49,499 nucleotides of DNA. Origin: DATGKK01 sp035294725 (lineage in GTDB: Bacteria; Actinomycetota; Acidimicrobiia; Acidimicrobiales; Bog-793). The notes beneath the pieces were generated by a model. That model saw nothing but the letters and a program-made list of their open reading frames with translations. It did not search any database and was not told where the DNA came from. A program made the translations under genes and the position numbers. Below, one piece after another: positions 17,369 through 26,549 of the stretch; the stretch's first letter is position 1; every line of letters begins with the position of its first letter. The stretch spans positions 1-49,499 of the forward strand of contig DATGKK010000086.1 of the NCBI GenBank assembly GCA_035294725.1, written 5' to 3'.

Positions 17369-18068
17369 GCCGCGAGCGACGATCCTCAACATCGAGGACG
17401 ACGAGGACATCGCCCTCGTCGTGCGCACGCTGCTCGAGAGGGCGGGCTACCGCGTGATCTCGGTGGCCGACGGGAGGGACGGCCTTCGGCGCTTCCACGA
17501 CGAGCGGCCCGACCTCGTCATCTTGGACGTTGGCCTCCCGACCCTCGACGGCTGGACGCTCATCGAGCGCCTGCGCGACCTGAGCTCGGCGCCGATCCTC
17601 GTCCTTACGGCTCGTGGCTCGGAGAGCGACAAGGTTCGCGGGCTGCGGATGGGAGCCGACGACTACCTCACCAAGCCCTTCGGCAACTCCGAGCTCCTCG
17701 CCCGGGTGGAGGTGCTGCTCCGCCGGCCCGGGCCGCCGGGCGCGGGTGCCGGCGAGCCGAGGCGCGTCGTCGAGCACGGCGTCGAGGTGGACTTCCAGCT
17801 GCACGTCGTGAGGGCCGGCGGCAAGCGGGTCGACCTCACACCGACCGAGTTCCGGCTCCTCGAGGTCTTGATGAGCCATCGGGGCCAGGTGCTCTCGCCC
17901 GAGCAGCTCCTCCGCCTCGCCTGGCGCGACCCGACGGCGACGGGTCCCGACCGGGTCAAGTTCGCCGTCCTGCGGCTGCGGCGCAAGCTCGGATGGCAGT
18001 CCGGGCCCGACAACCCGATCGAGACCCTGCGCGGCTTCGGCTACCGGTACCGGCCCGAGCAGCGCTGA
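17361..18068 (+). CDS. OmpR/PhoB-family response regulator
   Basis: 235-residue response regulator. The receiver domain (about 8-120) has the acidic pair IEDDED, the phosphoacceptor Asp in LVILDVGLP, the conserved Thr region LVLTARG and the Lys of LTKPF. The winged-helix DNA-binding domain (about 140-232) has LTPTEFRLLEVLMSHRGQVLS and the terminal ETLRGFGYRYRP. The ATG at 17361 overlaps the histidine kinase stop by 8 nt. It is therefore the cognate partner of that kinase. Direct repeats of TGCAACC with 11-nt phasing lie just after its stop and may be a binding site for this protein. Confidence 0.94.
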   Translation: MAEPRATILNIEDDEDIALVVRTLLERAGYRVISVADGRDGLRRFHDERPDLVILDVGLPTLDGWTLIERLRDLSSAPILVLTARGSESDKVRGLRMGADDYLTKPFGNSELLARVEVLLRRPGPPGAGAGEPRRVVEHGVEVDFQLHVVRAGGKRVDLTPTEFRLLEVLMSHRGQVLSPEQLLRLAWRDPTATGPDRVKFAVLRLRRKLGWQSGPDNPIETLRGFGYRYRPEQR

Positions 18069-18101
18069 CCGTGCGAGCCGCCCGGGGGCGGAGCGGCCAG
18101 C

Positions 18102-18131
18102 TGCAACCGAGATGCAACCCCGCAGGTAACC
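18102..18131 (+). promoter_or_regulatory. Direct heptamer repeats, candidate response-regulator site
   Basis: TGCAACC occurs at 18102-18108 and again at 18113-18119, exactly 11 nt apart, followed by a third weaker copy ending in TAACC at 18127-18131. Two or three direct repeats at one helical turn are how OmpR/PhoB-type regulators bind. The repeats lie between the OmpR-type regulator gene and the stand-alone receiver gene. Confidence 0.4.
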
Positions 18132-18241
18132 GAACGCTCACGCTGCGCCTTCATCATCTCCATCTGTCAACGGCGTCCGTGTGGGGGCACGAACGCCAGC
18201 TCGGAGGGCCTGGGCGAGGGGAGGTCCGTCCGGAAGCGGAG

Positions 18242-18308
18242 GGTCCGGCGTGCCCGGACCGCTCCGAACGAAGGTGAGAGGGCCTGCGCGGGGGCCGGGC
18301 CCCTCACC
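18242..18308 (+). other. Two strong hairpins upstream of receiver gene
   Basis: The first hairpin has perfect 7-bp arms GGTCCGG/CCGGACC (18242-18248 and 18254-18260) with a 5-nt loop. The second pairs GGTGAG-a-GGGCC (18273-18284) with GGCCC-CTCACC (18298-18308). They may terminate the kinase/regulator transcript or form a structured leader for the gene that starts at 18336. No U-tract follows either stem. Confidence 0.4.
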
Positions 18309-18335
18309 TGTCGATCGAACGGGGATGGTGTCGAG

Positions 18336-19031
18336 ATGGCAGACAGCGGGAGTCGAGGGCGGGTGCTCGTGGTCGAGGACGACGAGTCGGCGGCGCTGTT
18401 CGTGACTCGCGTGCTCGAGCGAGCCGGCTTCTCGCCACTGTGGACCAGCGATGGGGAGGCGGCGGCCTCACACCTCGAGCACGGCGGCTTCGACGTGTTG
18501 CTCACCGACCTCCGGCTCCCGGGCCGGGACGGGCTGGAGCTCATCGGTGCGGCACGAGCGGCCTGGCCCGGCATGGGGATCGCCGCGATGACCTCGTTCG
18601 ACGAGCCCGGCCTCGCTCAGACCGCGAGGTCCTTCGGCGCAGACCGCTTCCTCGAGAAGCCCCTCAACCCGACAGAACTCGTAATCTGCGTCGGCGACCT
18701 CGTCGGCCAGGGGTCGGACTGGGCGCGCTCGGGCGGCGGCGGGACACCGGCACGGGACGGGAACCGGATGGCGGCCTCGGCACTTCGGGCAGTGGCGGAG
18801 CGCGGCGACGCGCCAGCTGCCGGAGGTCACGAGGAGCGTGAGGCGACCGCCGGCGAGGTCGAGGGGCCCGCCGGCGCGTCGCCTCGCTTCCACGTCATCG
18901 GGGCCACGGCGAGCCTGCTCCCGGCGGTGCCCCTGTGGGCAAGCGCCGCGCCAGTGGTCGCCCATCTCGCGTCGCCGACGGGTCCGGTCACCTCGCTGCG
19001 GACGCGGGCGGCGTGGTGCTTCGCCGACTGA
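18336..19031 (+). CDS. Stand-alone receiver-domain protein with long C-terminal tail
   Basis: 231-residue protein. Residues about 8-125 are a receiver domain with the acidic pocket VVEDDES, phosphoacceptor Asp in LLTDLRLPGRDG, and the conserved Lys in FLEKPLNP. The Thr/Ser position reads AAMTSF. After it come about 105 residues rich in Ala, Gly, Glu and Arg, without a recognisable output domain. Its last 44 nt overlap the 3' end of the convergent lhr gene. The ATG at 18336 follows a GGGGA ribosome-binding sequence. It may be a phosphorelay intermediate for the upstream PAS kinase. The tail could be disordered or the result of read-through into a non-conserved region. Confidence 0.72.
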   Translation: MADSGSRGRVLVVEDDESAALFVTRVLERAGFSPLWTSDGEAAASHLEHGGFDVLLTDLRLPGRDGLELIGAARAAWPGMGIAAMTSFDEPGLAQTARSFGADRFLEKPLNPTELVICVGDLVGQGSDWARSGGGGTPARDGNRMAASALRAVAERGDAPAAGGHEEREATAGEVEGPAGASPRFHVIGATASLLPAVPLWASAAPVVAHLASPTGPVTSLRTRAAWCFAD

Positions 19032-22000
19032 GGTCGCCCCGGCCGGCCGCCGCGCCGGGGGTGCCTCCGACCGGCGCCACCTTGCCGTCCACGAGGGTCA
19101 CGACACGGTGGCGCGCGGCGGGGATCCTCGGCCCCGGAAGGATCACGCCGGTGAGGTTGAGAGGGTCGGCGGCCGAGATCGTCACCGCGTGACCCTCGGG
19201 CTCGGCGCGGGCGACGGTGCGAAGCCGCTCGTAGGCCTCGGGCAATGCGAACTGCTCCCCCGTGAAGCCTCCGACGAAACGCCCACCGAGCACGATGCCT
19301 CGCGCCTCGAGCCGGCGGAGCGCCCACAGCACCTCCCGCCAGCCGATGCCGATGAGCTCACGCTGGACCAGGTCACGGAAGACCACGCCCCAGCGGGCGA
19401 GCAACTGGCCCGCCAATGCCTCGGCCAGCTCGTCGATGTCGTAGCCGCCCCGGTCGCCGCGCCGCCTGCGCTCCGGCCGTTCCTCGGCGGCCTCGGGGGC
19501 CCCGGCTGGCGCTCCGATCGTGCCGAGGAGGGACCACCTCCCCCCGGAGAGGGCCGGTCGGAGCCGTGGCCGCGGGCTGTTGCGCCGCGGGCGCGGGATC
19601 GGCCGGCCAGGGCGGCTGCGGAGACCGGCTGACGAGCCGGGAGCCGGCCCGCTCACGAGGTTGCCCAGCCGTGCGCGGCCACCGAGCAGGGCGCGGACGG
19701 CCTGGAAGTCGTCGGCGGTCACGAGCCCTCGGGCGATGCCGTCCCAGAGGGCATCCGCCACCTCGACCGGCATCCGGCCGGTAACGCTGCAGAGATCCGA
19801 GAGGAACAGCGCCCCGCGCGCGCCGAGGGCCTCGACGACGTCGGCGGTCGCCCCCCGGAGCTCCCGGTCGGCCTCAGCCTCCCCGCGCACCGCCGCGAGC
19901 AGCCACTCGGCGTCCTCCCGACGGAACAGCGAGACCGGGGTCGCCGGCGACGGGGTGAGGCCGGGCCGGCGTCCGGGCGAAGGACCGTCCCCGCTGCCGG
20001 GTCCTGTGGGTGCCCTCGGGGCGAGGCGGCCGAAGCTGATCTCGCCGTGGGAGCAGAGCTCGTCGAGGAGCGCAGGCTGGTAGGCAGCAACCCTCACCGG
20101 CAGGATCGACTCCTCCCATGCCGCCACCGGCGCCTCGAAGCCCTGCAGCTGCTCGATGACCTCGGCCACACCCCCGGCCCCGATCAACCGGTGGCCTGGC
20201 CCCGCGTGCTGCCAGGCGACGAGGAACCGCATCAGCTGCTCGGCCGTGACCACCTCGATCGACCGCCGCGCGCCCTCACGCATCCTCGCGTGGATCCGCA
20301 TGAGGAGGTGGCGGGCGGCCCAGCGATCGGAGGGATCGTCCCCGACCCGGCAGCGAAGCACCGAGCCTTCGTGCTCGAGCCGCCCGAGAGCGGTCCGCAC
20401 CTCGGCCGAGCGGGCGGCTCCCACGCCCACCTGCTCGGCCAGCTCCTCGACGGTGAGAGGTTCCGAGACCGAGAGCGCAGCGCGAACCGCCTCGGCGCAG
20501 ACGTCCTCGGCGAGCGGCGGAGGGTCGGCCCGGAGGGCGGCCGGGAGCTCGCCGTCGGGCTCGATCCTGCCCCGGGGCAACAGCGCCGCGACCGCGGTCC
20601 GCCGCTCCGTCGCGACCCAGACGACCTCCTCTCGCTCGGGCAGTGCGAGCGTGCAGGCGCGGCCCGTGTCCACGAGCCGGTCGAACCAGGCACGCCACTC
20701 CCTTTCCGGCTCGACGAGGAGCTGGGAGACGAGCAGGTCGTGCAGTTCCTCTGGGTCGCGCGGGTCCGGCCGGGACTGCTGGGCGACCGCGGCGACCACC
20801 CCCGGGTCGAGACGGGAGAGGTCCCGCGCTTCGAGCGGCACGCCCCGGTGCCGGGTCTGGACGGCCCGGCTCCGCCGCTCCTCGAGCGGGGCGTCGTCGA
20901 GGTAGGTGTAGGGACGGCCGTTCAGGATCTCCTCCGACATGATGGAGGGCCCGACCGAGTCGACGAAATGGGTCTCGAGCTCGCCCGCCGAGAGCCGTTC
21001 GAGCAGGGCAATGAGCGCTGGCAGGTCCATCGACTCGGTCATGCAGTCGTCGAGCGTCTGGCGGACGATCGGGTGGTCGGGGATGACGATCGGCCCGCTG
21101 ACGTTCTCCTGGCAGGCGGCGAGCATCGGGAAGATCGCCGCCATCAGGTCGTCGGCCTCCATCCGCTGGATCGCCGGCGGGAGATGGCGGGTGCCCCGGA
21201 AGCGGGGCGCGACGAGCGACCGCGAGAGGTTCCAGCGCCACCGCGACCCGAAGATGGGGGTCGGGAGGACGGCCTGCTCGAGGGTCTCGACCACCGACCG
21301 GGGGGACAGGTAGCCGACGACGTCGGCGAGGGGGAACGAGTGCTGCGGTCCGAGCGAGAGCAGGACGGCGTCGTCGCTCGCCGCGGCTTGGAGCTCGAAG
21401 TCGAACGAGCGGCAGAACCTCTTGCGAAGGGCGAGGCCGAGCCCACGGTTCACCCGGGCGCCTCGCGGGGAGTGGATGACGAGCTGCATGCCTCCGGTCT
21501 CGTCGAAAAAGCGCTCGACGACGAACCGCGTCGTCGTCGGCAGCTTGCCGAGCTCCTCCCTGGCGGTCGACAGATAGGCGACGACCTGCTCGGCGGCACG
21601 GCGGTCCACCCCGGCCACCTCCTGGACCCAGGCGACGGCAGCAGCGACCGAGGTGCCGAGCGCCTCCTCGACCCCGAGGCGGAGCTCCGAGACGGCCTCC
21701 GAGAGCTCGGCCGTCCTCGCCGGCGCCTCGCCGAGCCAGAAGGGCACGGAGGGCGAGGCGCCCTCCGCGTCCACGACCCGGACCGTGCCCGCCTCGACCC
21801 GGCGGATGCGCCAGGTGTGGCTGCCGAGCAGGAAGACGTCGCCCGCCATCGACTCGATCGCCCAGTCCTCGTTGACGGTGCCGAGGAAGGTCTCATCCGG
21901 CTCGAGCACGACCCGGTAGTCGGCCAGCTCGGGGATGGCGCCGCCCGAGGTGGCGGCGACGAGACGTGCGCCGCGGCGCGGTCGCAGCACGCCGTTCACG

Positions 22001-23559
22001 CGGTCGCGATGGACGTAGGCACCCCTTCTCCCGCGACCCGTCTGAACCCCCTCGCAGACGAGGTCCAGCACGCGTCCGACCTCGTCGTCGTGAAGGGCCG
22101 AGAACGGCGCCGCCCCCGAGATGAGCGCCCGCATCTCCTTCTCGGCGATCCCCTCGGGGCCGGCTGTTGCGACTTCTGCCACGATCTGCTGGGCGAGGAT
22201 GTCGAGCGGGGCGACGGGCGGCGCGATGGTGTCGAGATCGCCCCGGCGCGTCGCCGCGAGGAGAGCCGTGCACTCGACGAGCTCGTCACGGGTCTCGGGG
22301 TAGAGCCGGCCCCGCGGGATGCCTCCCACATGGTGCTGGGCCCGCCCCACCCGTTGCAGCCAGGTCGAGATCGCCCGCGGCGAGCCGATCTGGCAGACGA
22401 GCTCGACCGGGCCGACGTCGATCCCGAGCTCGAGGGAGGCAGTGGCGACGACGGCCTTCAGGCTGCCCTCCCTAAGCCGGCTCTCCACTCGCAGGCGCCG
22501 CTCCATCGAGAGGCTCCCGTGGTGAGCCTGGACGAGGTCATCGCCGACGAGCTCGCCGAGGCGGTGCGCCACCCGCTCGGCGAGACGGCGGGTGTTGACG
22601 AACACGAGCGTCGTGCGATGCGCCCGCACGTGCTCGGCGAGCCGCTCGAGGACGGCGGCGAACTGCTCGTGGGTGAAGACTGCCCCGAGCTCGTCGTCGG
22701 GGAGCTCGATCGCCACGTCGAGCTCGCGGCGGTGCCCGACGTCGACGACGGTGCAGCGTGCCGTCCCGTCCTCGCGGCTGCGGCCTGGTCCGGCCCCGAC
22801 GAGCAGGCGGGCAACCGCTGAGATCGGCCGCTGGGTCGCCGACAGCCCGATGCGGACCGGACGGCGGGGGGTCCCACCCTCGGACTGCTCGTCGGAGCGC
22901 CGGCTCTCACGGCCGGCGCCGCTGAGAGGCGGCGCCGCCTGCGCCTCGGCCCGCGCACGGGCGGTGACGACGCGGTCGAGCCGCTCCAGGGAGAGCGAGA
23001 GGTGCGAGCCCCGCTTGTCCCGGGCGAGGGCGTGGATCTCGTCCACGATCACCGTGCGGACCGAGCCAAGCAGAGCCCGCCCCCGGGTCGAGGTGAGGAG
23101 GAGGTAGAGCGACTCCGGGGTCGTGACGACGATCTCCGGCCTGCGGCGCAGCATCGCGGCGCGCTCCGCGGGGGGCGTGTCGCCGTTGCGCACGGCGACC
23201 TGCACCTCCGGCACCTTGTAGCCGAGCTCGCGGGCCACCTCGGCGATGCCCGCCAGGGGGCGCTCGAGGTTCTCGGCGACGTCCACGGTCAGGGCTCGCA
23301 GCGGCGAGACGTACACGACGTCGGTGCCCCGCCGGGCCTCGCCCCACTCGGCCGCGCGGTAGCAGCGGTCGATCGCGACGAGGAAGGCGGCGAGCGTCTT
23401 GCCCGAGCCCGTCGGCGCCGCGATGAGTGTGTCCTCGCCCGCCGCGACGGCCGCCCAGCCGGCCGCCTGCGCCTCCGTCGGCCCCGCCGGATAGGTCCGC
23501 CGGAACCATTCGGCAACAGCGGGGTGGAACGACGCGAGCGGATCGGCGACCGAGGTCAC
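18988..23559 (-). CDS. lhr: Large Lhr-type ATP-dependent DNA helicase
   Basis: Superfamily 2 helicase of about 1523 residues, the full length expected for bacterial Lhr (3'-5' ATP-dependent DNA/RNA:DNA helicase). The core shows the Walker A APTGSGKT (about 48-55), motif II DEIH (about 173-176), GLSATQRP, HHGSLSMERR, ATASLELGID and the motif VI region QRVGRAQHHVGG. The Lhr-specific winged-helix/beta-barrel module follows, then the long Lhr C-terminal region. The GTG at 23559 fits the conserved start (DPLASFHPAVAEWF); an upstream in-frame ATG at 23622 would run through a LexA box. A consensus SOS box lies at 23575-23588, suggesting damage induction. The 3' end overlaps the convergent receiver gene by 44 nt. 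Confidence 0.93.
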   Translation of the reverse strand: MTSVADPLASFHPAVAEWFRRTYPAGPTEAQAAGWAAVAAGEDTLIAAPTGSGKTLAAFLVAIDRCYRAAEWGEARRGTDVVYVSPLRALTVDVAENLERPLAGIAEVARELGYKVPEVQVAVRNGDTPPAERAAMLRRRPEIVVTTPESLYLLLTSTRGRALLGSVRTVIVDEIHALARDKRGSHLSLSLERLDRVVTARARAEAQAAPPLSGAGRESRRSDEQSEGGTPRRPVRIGLSATQRPISAVARLLVGAGPGRSREDGTARCTVVDVGHRRELDVAIELPDDELGAVFTHEQFAAVLERLAEHVRAHRTTLVFVNTRRLAERVAHRLGELVGDDLVQAHHGSLSMERRLRVESRLREGSLKAVVATASLELGIDVGPVELVCQIGSPRAISTWLQRVGRAQHHVGGIPRGRLYPETRDELVECTALLAATRRGDLDTIAPPVAPLDILAQQIVAEVATAGPEGIAEKEMRALISGAAPFSALHDDEVGRVLDLVCEGVQTGRGRRGAYVHRDRVNGVLRPRRGARLVAATSGGAIPELADYRVVLEPDETFLGTVNEDWAIESMAGDVFLLGSHTWRIRRVEAGTVRVVDAEGASPSVPFWLGEAPARTAELSEAVSELRLGVEEALGTSVAAAVAWVQEVAGVDRRAAEQVVAYLSTAREELGKLPTTTRFVVERFFDETGGMQLVIHSPRGARVNRGLGLALRKRFCRSFDFELQAAASDDAVLLSLGPQHSFPLADVVGYLSPRSVVETLEQAVLPTPIFGSRWRWNLSRSLVAPRFRGTRHLPPAIQRMEADDLMAAIFPMLAACQENVSGPIVIPDHPIVRQTLDDCMTESMDLPALIALLERLSAGELETHFVDSVGPSIMSEEILNGRPYTYLDDAPLEERRSRAVQTRHRGVPLEARDLSRLDPGVVAAVAQQSRPDPRDPEELHDLLVSQLLVEPEREWRAWFDRLVDTGRACTLALPEREEVVWVATERRTAVAALLPRGRIEPDGELPAALRADPPPLAEDVCAEAVRAALSVSEPLTVEELAEQVGVGAARSAEVRTALGRLEHEGSVLRCRVGDDPSDRWAARHLLMRIHARMREGARRSIEVVTAEQLMRFLVAWQHAGPGHRLIGAGGVAEVIEQLQGFEAPVAAWEESILPVRVAAYQPALLDELCSHGEISFGRLAPRAPTGPGSGDGPSPGRRPGLTPSPATPVSLFRREDAEWLLAAVRGEAEADRELRGATADVVEALGARGALFLSDLCSVTGRMPVEVADALWDGIARGLVTADDFQAVRALLGGRARLGNLVSGPAPGSSAGLRSRPGRPIPRPRRNSPRPRLRPALSGGRWSLLGTIGAPAGAPEAAEERPERRRRGDRGGYDIDELAEALAGQLLARWGVVFRDLVQRELIGIGWREVLWALRRLEARGIVLGGRFVGGFTGEQFALPEAYERLRTVARAEPEGHAVTISAADPLNLTGVILPGPRIPAARHRVVTLVDGKVAPVGGTPGAAAGRGDLSRRSTTPPASAAR

Positions 23560-23574
23560 CCACTCGAGCCTACT

Positions 23575-23588
23575 CGAACTGATGTTCG
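23575..23588. promoter_or_regulatory. LexA (SOS) box
   Basis: CGAAC-TGAT-GTTCG is a perfect match to the CGAAC-N4-GTTCG palindrome recognised by Gram-positive and actinobacterial LexA. It lies 15 nt upstream of the proposed lhr GTG and about 84 nt upstream of the divergent 3-hydroxybutyryl-CoA dehydrogenase. The position would let LexA block lhr transcription. Confidence 0.75.
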
Positions 23589-23672
23589 CTGTCACCTGGA
23601 GCCCCGTGCGCCGACGGCGCACGCCGGACCCGAAAATGGCCGGAGCTAGAGACCCTCCAGTAACCTTCCTCC

Positions 23673-24530
23673 ATGACGGTGAAAAGAGTCGGCGTCGTCG
23701 GCTCGGGGATCATGGGGGGCGGGATCACGGAGGTCGCCGCCTCGGCCGGGCTCGAGGTCGTGCTGCGTTCACGAGAGCTCGCAGCGGCCGAGGGGACCGT
23801 GGGCGGGATCCGGCGCTCCCTCGACAAGAAGGTCGACAAAGGGGCACTCTCCGCCGAGGAGCGGGACGAGGCGCTCCGGCGCATCCTTGCGACCGACAAC
23901 CTGCACGACCTCGTCGGGTGCGACCTCGTGATCGAGTCCGTCGTCGAGGACCTGCCGACCAAGCGCCACCTGTTCAGCGAGCTCGACCGGATCTGCGACG
24001 ACGAGACCATCCTCGCCACGAACACCTCGACCCTCCCCGTGGTCGAGATGGCGATGGAGACGGGCCGGCCGGACAAGGTCTGCGGCATCCACTTCTTCAA
24101 CCCGGCGCCGGTGATGGCGCTCGTCGAGATCGTGAGGCCCATCACGGCCTCCGACGAGACCATCGCCGAGGCGATGGCCTTCGCCGAGACCTGCGGGAAG
24201 ACGGCAGTGCGGGTGAAGGACCAGGCCGGTTTCGTGGTCAACGCGCTGCTCTTCCCCTACCTCAACAACGCGGTCCGCCTCCTCGAGCAGGGCGTGGCGA
24301 GCCTCGAGGACATCGACGAGGCGATGAAGGGCGGCTGCGGCTTCCCGATGGGCCCGTTCGCGCTCCTCGACCTCGTCGGTCTCGACACCTCGGTCGCCAT
24401 CCTCGACGCCCTCTACGAGGAGTACCGGGACCACAACTACGCGGCCATGCCCCGCCTTCGCCGCATGGTGGCGGCGGAGCTGCTCGGACGGAAGTCGGGC
24501 CAGGGCTTCTACACCTACCCGCGGCCGTAG
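23673..24530 (+). CDS. 3-hydroxybutyryl-CoA dehydrogenase
   Basis: NAD(P)-dependent enzyme of 285 residues interconverting acetoacetyl-CoA and (S)-3-hydroxybutyryl-CoA. The Rossmann motif is VGVVGSGIMGGGI at residues 5-17, followed by ATNTSTLPV, the catalytic HFFNPAPVMALVEIV, and the C-terminal domain NALLFPYLNNAVRLLEQG, MGPFALLDLVGLD and GRKSGQGFYTY. The length matches the single-function Hbd/FadB2 family. It is followed 9 nt later by the B12 acyl-CoA mutase gene, forming a two-gene operon. With the thiolase, Ccr and mutase nearby it fits the ethylmalonyl-CoA pathway, though stereochemistry (the pathway often uses an R-specific PhaB) cannot be tested here. Confidence 0.92.
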   Translation: MTVKRVGVVGSGIMGGGITEVAASAGLEVVLRSRELAAAEGTVGGIRRSLDKKVDKGALSAEERDEALRRILATDNLHDLVGCDLVIESVVEDLPTKRHLFSELDRICDDETILATNTSTLPVVEMAMETGRPDKVCGIHFFNPAPVMALVEIVRPITASDETIAEAMAFAETCGKTAVRVKDQAGFVVNALLFPYLNNAVRLLEQGVASLEDIDEAMKGGCGFPMGPFALLDLVGLDTSVAILDALYEEYRDHNYAAMPRLRRMVAAELLGRKSGQGFYTYPRP

Positions 24531-24539
24531 GCTCCCACC

Positions 24540-26501
24540 ATGACCGACACGCCGTGGGTCATGCGCACCTACTCGGGACACTCGTCGGCCCGCCGGTCCA
24601 ACGAGCTGTACCGGACCAATCTCCAAAAGGGGCAGACCGGCCTCTCGATCGCCTTCGACCTCCCGACGCAGATCGGCTACGACCCCGACTCCCCTGAGGC
24701 GGCGGGCGAGGTCGGCAAGGTCGGCGTGCCCATCGCCCACCTCGGCCACATGGCCGAGCTGCTGGAGGGCATCCCCGTCGCCGAGATGAACACCTCGATG
24801 ACGATCAACGCGACCGCACCCTGGCTGCTCTCCCTCTACGCCGCCCACGCCGAGGACCAGGGCGTCGACACTCGCCTGCTCCAGGGCACGACCCAGAACG
24901 ACCTCGTGAAGGAGTACCTGTCGAGGGGCACCTACATCTTCCCTCCCCTTGCCAGCCTGCGCTGCACCGTCGACCTGGTCGCGTACACGGTGCGCCAGAT
25001 GCCGAGGTGGAACCCGATCAACGTCTGCAGCTACCACCTCCAGGAGGCGGGCGCGACGCCGGTGCAGGAGATCGCCTACGCCCTCGCCACCGCCGTCGCC
25101 GTCCTCGACGCCGTGCGCGACTCCGGCCAGGTCCGGCCGGACGAGATGCCGCAGGTCGTGGGCCGGATCAGCTTCTTTGTGAACGCGGGGATCCGCTTCG
25201 TCGAGGAGACCTGCAAGATGAGGGCCTTCTCGCAGCTGTGGGAGCGGATCTGCACCGAGCGCTACGGCGTGACCGACGAGCGGCTGCGCCGCTTCCGCTA
25301 CGGGGTGCAGGTCAACTCGCTCGGGCTCACCGAGCAGCAGCCTGAGAACAACCTCCAGCGGATCGTGCTCGAGATGCTCGGGGTCACCCTCTCGCGCCGG
25401 GCCCGCGCCCGGGCGATCCAGCTCCCCGCCTGGAACGAGGCCCTCGGCCTGCCGCGGCCGTGGGACCAACAGTGGTCGCTCCGGGTCCAACAGGTGCTGG
25501 CCTACGAGTCCGACCTGCTCGAGCACGAGGACCTCTTCGACGGCTCACACGTCGTCGAGGCACTGACCGCCGAGATCGCCGAGGCGGCCGAGTCCGAGCT
25601 GGCCGAGGTGCTCGCGCTCGGAGGAGCCTTCGAGGCGATCGAGGAGCTCAAGTCGCGGCTCGTCGCGAGCCAGGCCGAGCGGCTGCGCCGGATCGAGTCG
25701 GGGGAGCAGAAGGTGGTCGGCGTGAACTGTTTCACCGAGACCGAGCCCTCCCCTCTCTACGAGGCCTCGGACCCCTCCTCTGCCATCCTCACGGTCGACC
25801 CGGCCGTCGAGGCGGAGCTGCGCGACGACCTCGCCCGGTGGCGCGGCCGGCGGGACGACGCCGACGTGCGCAGGGCCCTCGACGAGCTGCGTCGGGTCGC
25901 CGCCTCGGGCGAGAACCTCATGCCGGCGAGCCTCGCGCTGGCGCATGCCGGTGGGACGACGGGTGAGTGGGCGGGAGCCCTCCGGGAGGTCTTCGGCGAG
26001 TTCCGGGCCCCGACGGGAGTCGCGGGCGGGCTCGGCCACCGGGGAGCCGAGCTCCATGCCGCGCGCGAGCGCGTGCGGGCGATCGCCGGAGGCCCGCTCC
26101 GCCTCCTCGTCGCGAAGCCCGGTCTCGACGGCCACTCCAACGGTGCCGAGCAGATCGCGGTGGCGGCACGGGACGCCGGCTTCGAGGTCGTCTACGAGGG
26201 CATCCGGTCGACGCCCGAGCAGATCGCCGCCGCCGCCCGCGACGAGGACGTCGACATCGTCGGGCTCTCCATCCTCTCCGGCTCCCACCTCGAGCTCGTG
26301 CCGGCGACGATCGACCGCCTCCGCTCGGCGGGCGTCGAGGCCCCGGTCGTCGTCGGCGGGATCATCCCCGAGGCGGACCAGCCGAAGCTGATCGGTGCGG
26401 GCGTGCGGGCGGTGTTCACCCCAAAGGACTACTCGGTCGCCGACATCCTCGTCCGGCTCGCCGACCTCGCCGCAGAGCACCGGGCCGCGGCCCACGCCTG
26501 A
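24540..26501 (+). CDS. meaA: B12-dependent acyl-CoA mutase, MeaA/ethylmalonyl-CoA mutase type
   Basis: Single-chain coenzyme-B12 mutase of 653 residues. The N-terminal roughly 510 residues are the mutase TIM barrel (RTYSGHSSARRSNELYR, GLSIAFDLPTQIGYD, MNTSMTINATAPWLL, QGTTQNDLVKEY, NPINVCSYHLQEAGA). The C-terminal roughly 130 residues are the B12-binding domain with base-off His in LDGHSNGAEQ, LSILSGSHLEL, and VVGGIIP. Length and fusion order fit MeaA/Ecm, which converts (2R)-ethylmalonyl-CoA to methylsuccinyl-CoA, rather than the longer MutB. It lies 9 nt after hbd and about 5 kb from a ccr/epimerase operon, which supports the assignment. Another short-chain acyl-CoA mutase function is possible. 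Confidence 0.88.
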   Translation: MTDTPWVMRTYSGHSSARRSNELYRTNLQKGQTGLSIAFDLPTQIGYDPDSPEAAGEVGKVGVPIAHLGHMAELLEGIPVAEMNTSMTINATAPWLLSLYAAHAEDQGVDTRLLQGTTQNDLVKEYLSRGTYIFPPLASLRCTVDLVAYTVRQMPRWNPINVCSYHLQEAGATPVQEIAYALATAVAVLDAVRDSGQVRPDEMPQVVGRISFFVNAGIRFVEETCKMRAFSQLWERICTERYGVTDERLRRFRYGVQVNSLGLTEQQPENNLQRIVLEMLGVTLSRRARARAIQLPAWNEALGLPRPWDQQWSLRVQQVLAYESDLLEHEDLFDGSHVVEALTAEIAEAAESELAEVLALGGAFEAIEELKSRLVASQAERLRRIESGEQKVVGVNCFTETEPSPLYEASDPSSAILTVDPAVEAELRDDLARWRGRRDDADVRRALDELRRVAASGENLMPASLALAHAGGTTGEWAGALREVFGEFRAPTGVAGGLGHRGAELHAARERVRAIAGGPLRLLVAKPGLDGHSNGAEQIAVAARDAGFEVVYEGIRSTPEQIAAAARDEDVDIVGLSILSGSHLELVPATIDRLRSAGVEAPVVVGGIIPEADQPKLIGAGVRAVFTPKDYSVADILVRLADLAAEHRAAAHA

Positions 26502-26549
26502 GCGCCACCGAGCACGTCACAACCGAGCGCCTCGTTCGTTTCATAGGTC

